A DNA stretch of 64,000 bases, taken from positions 15,731,501 through 15,795,500 of the forward strand of contig NC_071668.1 in assembly GCF_028554725.1 (NCBI RefSeq). The letters run 5' to 3'. Made by a program: the position numbers and the translations under genes. Every line of letters starts with the position of its first letter. Positions within the stretch are counted from its first letter, which is position 1. This document shows, piece by piece, positions 1 through 10,800 of this stretch. The stretch is from Zeugodacus cucurbitae. Its lineage: Eukaryota; Arthropoda; Insecta; Diptera; Tephritidae. The notes under the pieces were generated by a model that saw only the letters and a program-made list of their open reading frames with translations, was not told the origin of the DNA and did no database searches.

Positions 1-157
1 TACTAAGTTCGATTGAAATCAGACATTATATTCATAAATTTAAATGATATTTTCATATAACTAAAGATTATTAAATTTTCTACCTCTCCACTCACTTCTG
101 CAACTATTAATACATTTTTTTTAAATCTATGATAATATAGAATAAAAAAATACTCAC

Positions 158-882
158 CTCATAAGAAGTAGTAACTTTTAGTGCCAAAAAAACTGGTATA
201 TAAAATTTTGACACCGCAATTGCCATAAAACAGATCGCTACAATAATTAACCAATACTGGGTGCCATAATTGTAGATTTCCGATGGTGTGCCCAGCATCG
301 TTGCGCCGGAAATGTAGCTTAGGAAAAAATCATAACATATTTGTATTTATATTATATTATTAAGAAAATATATAAATTCTTATGCTAACCTGGCAACCAG
401 ACTCATTGCTACTGGAAATATTTTCATTTGTCTGGATCCTAACATATACTCATTCATTCCTTCAGAACTGTAGCCCGGTGAGTTCTGGTCTTTTGGATCC
501 TCTTCACTGCTTGGTTTAACGGGCTTCTTCCTAAATAAAGAACTTTATATTTTGTTCATTGTTATTTGTAATACATAAATTTACTTTATGTAACCAAAAT
601 AGATTCCGATTGCCGTAGAGAACAGCAACAGTGCTCCGAAAACACAATAGTCGGGAATTGAGAAATGAAATTGTGAATTTTCCTTATAGTTGGATGTCTA
701 TAATTAGAAAAATAAATGTTTGTTTATATTAAAATTAATAAAAAAGCATAATAATGAAACACATTTCTTTTAATAGGAATGAATATCGAAATAACTATCA
801 ATATTCAATTTAATTTACTTTTAATTTAAATTTAGTATTTGCATATTTAATTCTTATTCGTTTGTCTTACCGTATTCTCCAT
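158..882 (-). CDS. SLC5-type sodium-coupled transporter, copy A (5' part only)
   Basis: Four coding exons at 871-882, 585-697, 390-530 and 158-317, all with GT/AG borders. The start is the ATG at 882; exon 1 encodes only MENT. The joined protein reads PDYCVFGALLLFSTAIGIYF, then EYMLGSRQMKIFPVAMSL, then SYISGATMLGTPSEIYNYG, then VTTSYE. These are the first transmembrane helices of the SLC5 family, in the branch annotated in insects as sodium-dependent multivitamin or monocarboxylate transporters. Members move a solute inward with Na+ across the plasma membrane. The gene is not broken: the fifth exon, which begins YLEIRF in the paralogue, should lie left of the window. Exon lengths (12, 113, 141 and 160 nt) equal those of the downstream paralogue. 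It differs from it at a few residues, for instance T instead of M before MLGTP and F instead of L in the SK-YIP segment. The substrate cannot be read from the sequence. Confidence 0.85.
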
Positions 883-1680
883 TGTGAAGTATTAATGATA
901 TGCGACGTCGCGTCTTTCAAGTTTATCGTATTTGCTCTGTATTTAAAAAGATTTTGGCAATATCAACAAACCACCGATATACCACTGAAATGTTCCTACA
1001 CTTAGCCAATGACAGCAAACTATTGAAATTTCACGAAGAATATGTGTTTATTTATTAGTTCTCTAACAAAGCACCAGTTTTTATAAAAATTTTGCCATTA
1101 ATTAATAAAAAAAAACGTGTTGTGGAGAAACGTATTTGCATATATGCAAATATTTTATTTGATTTCAAGAAACTATTAACATACGATTTTGGTGACACAA
1201 ACTAAATTTTTAATCTTTCCGAAGACGACCCATAATATTTTCACAAACATCACTATTTTGTAGAAAATCGTTAAACGTTAATAACTAGTCATATGTTTTT
1301 TTATTATTTTAGAAGCTAACATTGTTAAAACAAAACTTTACAAAATAGAGCACATGACCTTGTACAATATTAATATTCAAATTTGAATTTATAATATGTA
1401 GTACGATGTCAACAGTTATCCTTTCAAGGTTTTCTACCACATTTCCCGCAGAGAATTTTTCAGTTTTTTATTTGTCACTGTAAAGTATTGAGTTGTGTGC
1501 CAGCAGAAGCATGCCACTTAAAAATTAATTTTTTATCGTTATTTATATTCATACATTAACCGAAATCAACAGATACTTCCACATAGCAAATCAAGCAAAC
1601 ACTTCCACACAAGTCAGAAACTAAAAATATACTGAGCTCATGGTAGAAAGGAGACTACTAAGATACCCTGAAGTGGTTAG

Positions 1681-1697
1681 TGCGATATCATATCGCA
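1681..1697. promoter_or_regulatory. 17-bp odd palindrome upstream of transporter copy A
   Basis: TGCGATATCATATCGCA is a perfect inverted repeat around a central C, about 800 bp upstream of the copy A start. It is preserved in copy B at 13106-13122. A sequence AGATAAG (GATA-factor type) lies nearby, around 1772-1778. Binding-site status is inferred only from symmetry and position. Confidence 0.25.
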
Positions 1698-1885
1698 TAT
1701 AAACTAGTTATTATGGAGAAAAGTTAACACGTGCTGTTAACAACAACCATTCTTGCCATCAAAAATTTAAGCAAGATAAGCTTAAAATGATCATTCTCTC
1801 ACTAAAGCGTCAAATCAGCAGTGCCAGTTAAAATAAATTCTCTTTTTTTATCACTTCCGTAGGTGCGAGAGCTTAAATCTTAGAC

Positions 1886-2474
1886 ATACATATGGGCATA
1901 TCCCAGAAACTGTCTGGGAATACCAACCAAAAATATTTGAACTTAATCCAACCTAATTTTTTTTAATGGAGCATTAGAATAGATATCCAATTTTATAAAT
2001 TTATAAAAAAAAAAATTATTTCGATGATGATTAATACAAAAATTATTACCAAATCCTACCCTACCTCAGGTCTTTTCAGGTGTTATACAAAAAAAGTGAA
2101 ATTTTTTAAGTGTTCATCATTAGTATTAACATAGATGGTCCAATCGAAAGCCATATTGTTATTCACTCAATTCTCCTTAAAATTTGTAAAAAAAAAATTC
2201 GTTTACTTTTCTGGAAACATTAAAAATTTGGTATGAAATGCCAGGTAAATGCGTTGTAGCGTGTGTAACGGAAAATTAGGGTTTTTTATATTGTGAATAG
2301 AAAAATTTTTTTTTACAAATCATCTATAATTTTAATTTAAATAAATATCCTACTTTTAAGAAAAAAAAAATTTTCATTCTACAATTAAAAACCAAAAAAT
2401 TACAGCATATTCATTTCTGTGGCGTGCGTAACGATTTGAGTTCTCACAAAAATTACAATAGAAACTAGAAATAG
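1886..2474. other. AT-rich intergenic DNA, no gene seen
   Basis: AT-rich with many homopolymer runs. Two short related phrases, GTGTGTAACG at about 2259 and GTGCGTAACG at about 2424, look like remnants of the same repeat-borne sequence as the broken gene that follows. No ORF of note. Confidence 0.4.
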
Positions 2475-3336
2475 AAATTTTTAAGAAAAGTGTGTTGTGA
2501 CGAAACCAATGAAGTTTGTATGAGGAATGAATGTAACAAGTGCATTAAAGACATTACAGACGCTTTCGTCCCTTTGATTTACATTAATCAACTCGAAGAG
2601 CTTACTGAATGGAAGCATTGGAGAATCGTTGATAAACGCATCATCATTAGTTATACGAAAGGACCAATAACTGATTTGATTAATGAATTGGAATCTCAGT
2701 TACCTTCCTTTAAACTGCATACTTACGTTAAAAGGACTCAACTCTCAACAAAAATACTTTCAAGACCGAAAAATATCTATTAAACAAGATGAAGCTGTTC
2801 TGCAAGTCGATTTTGCGGGAAACTATAGGCTCCTCAATCAAAATGAAATTCAGTCTGCACATTTTAGTTACTCCCAAGTTACCATTTTTACTTGTGTTGC
2901 CTGGTTGCACAATTGCACAAGATCATTTGCTATTATGAGCGATCAAATGTCACACAAAACGCTATTTCGAAGTTACATATTTTTATTTTCTGATGGCTGT
3001 GCAAGTCAATTTAAAAACAAGTTCATTTTGAGTATTATACCGTTTTTTAAAGAAAAATTAGATTTGACCAACTTTGAGTGGAATTTTTTTGCAACTGCTC
3101 ACGGAAAGGGTGCAGTAGACGGAATTGGAGCTGTCATAAAGAGAAAAATTTGGCAAATGGTGAAAGCTCAAAATATTGTTCTTAATAACGCCCATGATTC
3201 TTTTAAATTGGCAAAAATTAATATAAATGCTATTTCTATTTTATATGTAAGCAGTACATATATAAAAAATACAACTGCATTTCTTTCGGAGAGATGGGCT
3301 AACGTTAATAGCATTACCGGAATAAAAAGCAACTAA
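2475..3336 (+). pseudogene. Broken repeat-borne protein gene with the ATAHGKGAVDGIG motif
   Basis: Two overlapping open frames together read as one protein with a frame change between about 2730 and 2785. The first (from about 2475) carries a cysteine-rich start, CMRNECNKC, then TEWKHWRIVDKR. The second carries QVDFAGNYRLLNQNEIQSAH, FLFSDGCASQFKNKF and FFATAHGKGAVDGIGAVIKR. I recognise this combination (VDFA, SDG..SQFKN, AT-HGKGA-DGIG) from repetitive ORFs in many invertebrate genomes, but I cannot name the transposon class. The two aspartates in VDFA and SDG would suit an RNase-H-like DDE fold, which is inference. No good start codon exists: the first frame opens after a stop at 2472-2474, so an upstream exon is lost or unrecognised. 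The frame ends at 3336, just before a dispersed repeat starts at 3342, so the 3' part was probably cut off by that insertion. Confidence 0.55.
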
Positions 3337-3341
3337 AAACA

Positions 3342-4531
3342 AGTAAGGAAAGGCTAAGTTCGGGTGCAACCGAACATTTTATACTCTCGCAATTTATTCA
3401 AGAAATTTAACCAATACATATATGCGGAATAAAGCTCACCGTATTTTTGAAAAACCTACAATGAGGTATATGGAAATGTTATGACCCGATTTTAATAATT
3501 TTTGGAACAGATACACACTATTAGAAGAAAACAATTTCCTCTTAATTAAATTGAGATATCTGAGAGATTTACCCATATTTTCGGCTAAAATGTATCCTTA
3601 GGCGCTGAGTTCAACATGTTCGATATCTGGGGCTTTGAAAAGTTATGGTACGATTTCGACAATTTTTTCACAAGTGAAGCCAGAGATGATATGCACTAAT
3701 TGTGTAAAGTTTTATTCCGTTATCTTCATTGGTTCCTTATGTTTACATTATAAAGTGAAGGAATAAGATGGAATTAAAAATTGTGTTATAAGGAAAGTAG
3801 TAGTGGTTGTGAACCGATTTCGCCCATTTTTTGTCCGTGTTATCAGGGTGTCAAGAAAATATTATATACCGAATTTCATTCGAATCGGTCGAGTAGTTCC
3901 TGAGATATGGTTTTTGACCCATAAGTGGGCGATGCCACGCCCATTTTCCATTTTGTAAAAAAATCTGAGTACAGCTGCCTTCTGCTATTTCTTCTGCAAA
4001 ATTTAGTGTTTCTGACGTTTTTCGTTAGTTAGTTAACCCACTTTTAGTAATTTTCAACCTAACTTTTGTATGGGAGGTGGGCGTGGTTATTATCCGATTT
4101 CAACTATTTTCATGGTGTGTGGTGGGGTATGTAAGAAAACCGACTGCAGAAAGTTTGGTTTATATATTTGGTTTATATGGTTTCTTAATTTGCGAGTTAA
4201 ATACAAATAACCGATATGTGGACGGGGCCACGCCCACTTCCCCAAAAAAATTACATCCAAATATGCCCCCGCCATTTTGTGGGCGTGGCAATGGTCCGAT
4301 TCCGCCCATTTTCGAACTTGATCTTAATCTTAATCTAAATTTTTACTCAAGTTACAGCTTTCACAGACGGACGGACGGACAGACATCCGGATTTCAAATC
4401 TACTCGTCACCCTGATCACTTTGGTATATATGACTCTATATCTAACTCTTTTAGTTTTAGGTGTTACAAACAACCGTTATGTGAACAAAACTATAATACT
4501 CTCGTGGCAACTTTTTGTTGATTTTGGAACG
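3342..4531 (+). repeat. Dispersed repeat, TATACTCTCGCAA family (longest copy)
   Basis: Begins AAGTAAGGAAAGGCTAAG, followed by the hairpin-like TTCGGGTGCAACCGAA and TTTATACTCTCGCAA. It ends with AACTATAATACTCTCG and a GCAACTTTTTGTTG segment. Other copies in this window end in a stem such as CTTTGCTGCGATAGTATAA. Internal landmarks shared between copies are TGACCCATAAGTGGGC, CCACGCCCA runs, a GACGGACGGACGGACAGAC stretch and GATCACTTTGGTATAT. Related copies lie at 10150-10915, 33326-33720 and 56195-56817. No coding capacity is seen, so it is probably non-autonomous. Class not assigned. Confidence 0.75.
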
Positions 4532-5560
4532 GTTTTCATTTTCAAGATAATTGCAAAACACCAAGGCATTCGCACGGGACAAAAAATGGAAGTCGTTTTT
4601 GGGAACAACGATTCAAACGGCGATTTCAGCGAATTGTGAGGCAATATTCAAATGTTTTTGATTATAAAATGTTGCGCATTGATGGCCTTTAAAGATGGTA
4701 TGAATTTCATCCAAAAATAATTTATAGTTTTTTTTTTTTAATTAATTATTAACCACATTCGCATGGGACATGTCGCACGGGACATTTTTTTCCATCATAA
4801 TATTTATGTTGTTTATTTTGTTATAATACGGAATTATTTAACAACAAGGACAGTAAAAATCGTTTAAAAAAGTAGTTACTGTATTAATTCTTAAATATTA
4901 TCAAACGAGAAACACAACAAAAATGTTCTAGTATAGTATGAAATGATAATAAAATTATGAATATGAAGCAATTTTTTCTTCTTGGCTATCGGAACAAAAG
5001 AAATGCAACTGGGCTATACCTGGAATGCATTTAATCATTTTGTATGTAATTAAATATTATGGAATGATTAACAATCTGATAACATAAAATTAATTTTAGG
5101 CACAATTGTACTATTTTGTTTTTGAAGAATATTTTAATTTTTTCTTTGTAAAATCAACTTGGCTTGATAATATAAATTTGTTATAATGAGCACTCTTATT
5201 TTGATTTGTAAGCGTATAATTTTCGCCAAAATCTATTTGAATAGCTATTTCAGTGGAATTTAAAGTGCGGTTTTTGCTCGTATTGTTAATAAATAATATA
5301 AACGTATCTATTTACATACTTAAGTCAATTTTACAAGACAAAAAATTTTTAAATTCTACACCTACGATGTCGCACGTGACCAATTTTAAGTAGTTACCAA
5401 AACCACAAATCTTCTGACTTTTGAACAAGGTTTTTTTTTTTATTTTAATTGTATACAAATTTACTGTTTATATCCAAAATTTGACGAGCTTGCTGCTTAT
5501 ATTTGCGATGCAGTGGGAACAAGTGTTGTTTTTTGATGTCGCACGGGACATTAAAATATA
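4532..5560 (+). other. Remnant DNA with five copies of a TCGCAYGKGACM motif
   Basis: Resumes after the nested repeat with a short open stretch (IRTGQKMEVVFGNNDSNGDF) ending at 4639, which may be a downstream part of the broken gene at 2475-3336. The 12-bp motif TCGCACGGGACA or a close variant occurs at 4570-4581, 4759-4770, 4773-4784, 5370-5381 and 5539-5550. Three of them (4773, 5370, 5539) are extended to ATGTCGCACG or GTCGCACG. In one frame these read VARD. Otherwise AT-rich with no gene seen. Confidence 0.4.
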
Positions 5561-6729
5561 TATATAATAAAAGAGCAAAAACTTACAGTTATTTACAATC
5601 GCATGCTTTCTTATGCATTTTATTTTGCTCTTTGTACCCTTATAAAGGTTTTACATAAAGCAAAAATTAATACATGATATGTATGTTTCTTTAACAATTT
5701 TGACGAAAAACCAAAGGTAGTAGAAAAATCGAAATGAGAAAAGTAGCTCCTACGCGACTTGGCTTACGTATATCGCGTAATTGGTTATGAATTAATTTAA
5801 AATTAATTTAATATATCCTATGAAAATATGCAAAAATTTTGTAATTCTAATAATGTTTAATATTTTGTCTGTGGTGGACCTTCTGGCGGAAATGTCCATA
5901 TATATATATATATATATATATTTATAAATTTTTGACATTTTTATAATTAGTAAAACCCTTCAGTTGAGGTTTATATGTGGAATATTCTTATGGATAGTAG
6001 TTAATCGAAACCAAAATCGGCTTACAACCACACCTACTTTCCTCATTAAAAATTTTTGAGTCCATCTGATTCGTTCACTTTACAATATATAAATTAAGCA
6101 CCAGCGCAGATATCAGAACACAATTTTGTACTAATACTACGTTTGTAGTGTGAAGACGACCGTCTAGAAATCGCCGAAATCGGACTATAAATTTTCAAGG
6201 CCCGAGATATCGAGAACTATGACCTCAGTGCTTGTGAATAGTTTTTTTTTATCAAAAATATCGGTAACTCTGTCAAATATTCTATGTGCCTCTGTGCCGA
6301 AAATGGGAAAAATCTGGTCAATAGTTCCTCTATCCCACATATACATATTTACCTCATATAAGGATTTTCAAACTTCTGATCGACTTTATGGCGGTTAATG
6401 CGTGAGATATTTTAGCAAAATGAAGTGAATGTAGTCTTAGATATAATATTGCTTGGTGGCAAAAATATAGAAATTGGTTCAAGAATTCTAGTGGACTTTA
6501 TGCCGAATATATGTTTGGATCAGAAAGTATTTTAGAAATAAATGATTCTCACTATAAATCATTTCTTTCGTGGCACGTTTGCTACTAATCTGCTATATTT
6601 TGTTCCAAAAATTGACATTCTACTACTTTCGAAGTTCTGTTTTGGTTGATAATATATATTCCTTACAAATATTTTTGCTCAAATTAATTAAAAATCAGCG
6701 TACTTAGGCAATAGTAAAGTTCTGTCCAC
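5561..6729. other. Degenerate repeat DNA with an (AT)n tract
   Basis: A TA microsatellite lies at about 5898-5922. The stretch around 6150-6310 (AAATCGGACTATAAATTT, CCGAGATATCGAGAACTATG) resembles the phrasing of the dispersed repeat family nearby but is too decayed to delimit. No gene seen. Confidence 0.35.
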
Positions 6730-7501
6730 TTAAGGGGCTATACTAGTGTGATACTTTCAAAAAATCGAGTTTTTTTTGCTTATCCCATAGTTTATACTTT
6801 CAAAAATATCCAGTGAAAGCGGTAAGATCATATCTTGAATAGTTTTTGAATGACAACGTTCCAAAGAGCCATCGCTCGCACATATAAATCTCTTTAGTCG
6901 AAACTTTAAATGCGTTTTTCTCGAAACGACTTTTTTCAAAATTGCTGACATTATAACTCAACGAGAAATGGACCGATCGATTTCAAATGTAAACTGAGTA
7001 TTCTGGAATATATTTACTATACAATGACCGATCTTTTTGATTGGTTAAAAATTGTCAATTTGGCATTAAAAAACGACATTTTTTGACCTAAAAACGACCT
7101 TAAAAATATCGAAAATTTACAAAATGGCGTAGTTCTGAAAAAAATGTTTACCTATCGACATTTTTTACCTATCGACATTTTTTTCAGAACTACGCCATTT
7201 TGTTAAATTTTGATATCTTTCAAAAATCGTAGGAAATATATTCAGCTTTAATAACTTTTTTGAATTTTTTTTGTTTCTACTACTTATTCGGCAGGAATCA
7301 TGTCAGCAGTTGGGGAACTGCTTTTTTTGGCACCTCCGAAGCCACCACTCCGTTTTTTCAATAGTTTTGTCTTAAAATATAGCTGAAAATCTACCCTATT
7401 ATGTCCAAAAAACTTCGAAACATTAAATCCAGTACTTTCTTGTAAAAAAATTCACGAAAATATGCTAATTTTTTATAGGTTGCACTGGTATAGCCCCTTA
7501 A
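6730..7501. mobile_element. TTAA-flanked MITE, piggyBac-like (772 bp)
   Basis: TTAA occurs at both ends (6730-6733 and 7498-7501), the target duplication typical of the piggyBac superfamily. The terminal inverted repeats are GGGGCTATACTAGTG on the left and, reverse-complemented, GGGGCTATACCAGTG on the right: 14 of 15 match. The body has no ORF longer than 64 codons, so it must depend on a transposase made elsewhere. A perfect 29-bp hairpin lies in its middle (7119-7203). The phrase GAAACTTTAAATGCGTTTTT (6898-6917) recurs in the second TTAA element at 51619-52295. Confidence 0.85.
7119..7203. repeat. Perfect 29-bp inverted repeat inside the TTAA MITE
   Basis: The left arm 7119-7147 and right arm 7175-7203 are exact reverse complements, each containing AAAATGGCGTAGTTCTG or its complement. 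The 27-nt loop carries part of a direct repeat, ACCTATCGACATTTTTT (7150-7166 and 7167-7183). The same 17-mer appears once more outside the MITE at 7546-7562. Confidence 0.9.
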
Positions 7502-7830
7502 TACAAAATATTTACTGAACACACCCAAGGTAAGGTTTTGGCGACACCTATCGACATTTTTTTATATACTTAAAACACACCTCAGCGGAAATGTGTTAGC
7601 TAATCAACGGAAGTCGGAAGTGTATAATATTATACATTTAATAAAATCGGAAGTCTATGTTCATTGATTACATGTAGACAATTAGAAAAAATCGTTGAGT
7701 GAATTTCACAGAATTTACATTTACATTATATTTTTTTTACTACATTTCATTTAATTTTCATTTTTAAACCAACATACGATTTCGATAAAAGAAAAAACAC
7801 ATTTCACATACTTTATTTAATCTTAAGATT

Positions 7831-10800
7831 TTAGTATTTTTTCGGAGCACTCGGCTGTTTCAACCTAGTCAAAAGATGAGTTGATGTTCGCGCAGAATTC
7901 GCACGTGATAGATAAGGACTTGCATTAGGCGTAGCATTGAAACATTCCTTCGGTAAAAATCTGTGTCGAGAAAAAGGAAAATAAATTAAAATTAATCTAG
8001 AAATATTTCAACATAAATCTTCTTTATGAATATGGCAGAAGTTGTCTGAACATGTTTAAACTAATTTACGAGAAATTGAAATTCCACGATTTAATACATT
8101 TACTATTTACTATTTTGATTGTACATACCAAGTTGACTGAATGACCTCTACACTCTACATTTTTTTGCATTTAAAAATCTAAATCTAAAAAAATATCCAC
8201 AGAACTTGGAATGTAGAGAATCAGTATAAAGAAATGAAGTTAGTTCCCGAAACTCCAATATCAAAAATTCTTCTAATTGAAAGACTGCTACATTGTCAGT
8301 TCTATTAAAAACTCCAGTTTCATCTAGTAACCAAAACAGAAAGAAATGTAAAGAAATCACTCTTACCTATGCATTACTGGTGATATTTCATCTGCGTTCA
8401 ATGTTTTCAAATCCTTTGGTCCGCAGAGAAAAGATGTCACTGTGCCAACTAGCAATGTTGTCACAACGCCAATCACAGTTATCCAATGATAAGATAAACG
8501 ATATAATGGGAATACCTCCGATTCATCAAGATAACCGGGTGCTGGTAATGTTGAATTAACTGGGCATTCCGCTACGGAAACTTCTAAAGCATGCGAACCA
8601 AGTTGACCGTTAGCTCTAGCTGCTTGTGCGCCAAAAGATGCCCAACCGGACATAATAGCGCCCGCAATGGCACCAGTTAAAGCGCCTTTCGTAGTGGTCC
8701 ACGGTACCAACATGCCGAGTGTGAATATACCAAATATGGTACCGTTGCCAACGGCAACTAGCGAAATCACAATACTCAAAATGCCACTTAACTGTTCGAG
8801 TATATAAATGAACGCAACAGAAAGTATACCCTCGATAATGATTGTGAATTTAACAACTACTGTTGAAGCGCGTTCGCCGAGTTTCAATTTAAAACTGCCA
8901 CGCAAAATATCCTCGAGCACCACCAAACTTATGCTATTGAATACAACCGACATGGAACTTAACGCCGCACCAAAGATGGCGGCAATGACAATACCCGGTA
9001 TGCCATGTAGATGGCCAAGAGTTTGCATTACGTAGAACGGTAGTAATTGATCGTTGTTCTGGAGGTACATTCAATTAATTACTTAGTATATTGTAGACAC
9101 CAGAAACAAAAAGTAGAATAGAATATTTACCGAGATGAATCCAGCTCTTAGCGGATCACAATTGCGATAGTAGTTAAATATCAATAAACCCGCAAAACAG
9201 CAAAACGAGAGGAATATTATAGCACATATCGTAAAGATGATCATCGCTTGCTGTGCACTCTTCAATGTCGGTAAGGACACGTAACGTTGAACCATTGTCT
9301 GATTTACGCCACAAAAGCCGGCCCAATAGAAAAAGCCACCAATCAATACAGCCCATAATGACTGCCTTTCATATAATGATGGGTTTATACTTGTAAGAAC
9401 CATGGGAAAAAAATAAGATTAGAAAGGGGAAATACAAAATATCTTATTTTAAACTTACTTGGCGAAAATAATGCGCCCACGTTCGGCAGCATGCTGAAAT
9501 ACTGGTCCAGGTCCGCCTGCATATATCGTTCCAATTATGACAACAACTATTAGTCCAATAAACATAATAAATGTTTGCCATATATCAGTGTGGACAACGG
9601 CCTTAATACCACCCTAAAATGAAGCATGTAAATAACTAATTCTAAGCATTCAAGTTTAGACTAAATGTACATATAGTTTTGAGAGAATATGTTTTTTTTT
9701 TGTGTATGTACATATGTATAATATATTACCAATATTGTGTAGATCACTACAATCACACTCACGACGCTGCTTATGATGTACACATTAATACCAGTGACTA
9801 AGAAGAAATAAAAAATAAAAACATATAAATTCATAAACTTTAAACAATATACGAGTTTTTCAAGATACGAGCCGACGAGCAAATGATTTTTTTTAGTTAC
9901 GAGTGAAATTCGAGATACGAGTCCGGTTCGGTTCGGTTCGGTTCGGTTCGGTATAAAACGTGGAAAAAAAACACCTAGAAAAAGTTGCAACAGGTCATAC
10001 ATGCATCTGACCTTTTTAATGACACTTGCCTAACTCATTTCCGGAACATTCTGAGAGGGAGGAAGAAACAAACCTACTTGGACATGTTTTTTTCTAAACG
10101 GTCTACAGGTGAAAGCGAGAAAAATGTAGCGAAAAAGGCAAAGACCAGTGAGGATAACTAATTTATTTCTAAATACAGTATTTATGTAAAGTTTTATTCT
10201 GCCATTATCATCGGTTCCTAATGTATATGTTATAAAGTTAAGGAATCAGATGGAATTCAAAATTGAGTTATATGGGAAGTAGGTTGTCCATATTCCGTCC
10301 GTGTCTTCAGGGTGTTAAGAAAATATTATATACCGAATGTCATTAAAATAGTTCGATTGGTTTCTAAGATATGGTTTTTGACCCATAAGTGGGCAACGTC
10401 ACGCCCATTTCCCTTTTTTTTAAACTGAGTGCAGCTTCCTTCTGTAATTTCTTCTGTAAAATTTAGTGTTTCTTGTGTTTTCTGTTAGTGAGTTAACGTT
10501 CTTTAAGTAGTTTTCAACATAACCTTTGCATGGAAGTTGGGCGTGGTTATTAACCGAGCTCACCTAGTTTTATGGTGTGTAATGATGTACGTAAGAAAAG
10601 TGACTGCAGAAAGTTTGGTTTATTTAGTTTTATTGGTTTGCGAAATAGTTATATACTAAAAACCTATTTGAGGCGAGGTCACGACCATTTTCACAAAAAA
10701 TGACATCCAAATATGCCCCTTCCTAGTACGATCCCTTGTGCCAGATTTTACAGACAGACGGACTGTTTTTAATCTACTCGACACCCAGATCACTTTGATA

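Larger units (their letters stand above)
1..1885 (-). repeat. Segmental duplication, copy A (transporter 5' end and upstream DNA)
   Basis: Near-identical to 11398-13311, with scattered substitutions and small indels in introns and upstream DNA. The match stops abruptly after the sequence GCTTAAATCTTAGAC at 1885 and 13311. The left limit lies outside the window. Copy A is 1885 bp and copy B about 1914 bp over the same span. About 1 kb upstream of the ATG is included, so both copies carry the same proximal regulatory DNA. Confidence 0.95.

Noticed and set aside
4077..4415. 112-codon ORF within the dispersed repeat
   Set aside because: It consists of the CCACGCCCA and GACGGACGG tracts of the repeat and is not preserved in the other copies.
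9923..9952. Telomere-like or recombination signal in the CGGTT run
   Set aside because: A simple pentamer microsatellite, unlike any known insect telomere repeat.
9661..10002. 113-codon minus ORF including the TTCGG microsatellite
   Set aside because: Only 9730-9797 of it is an exon of the transporter; the rest is intron with simple repeats.
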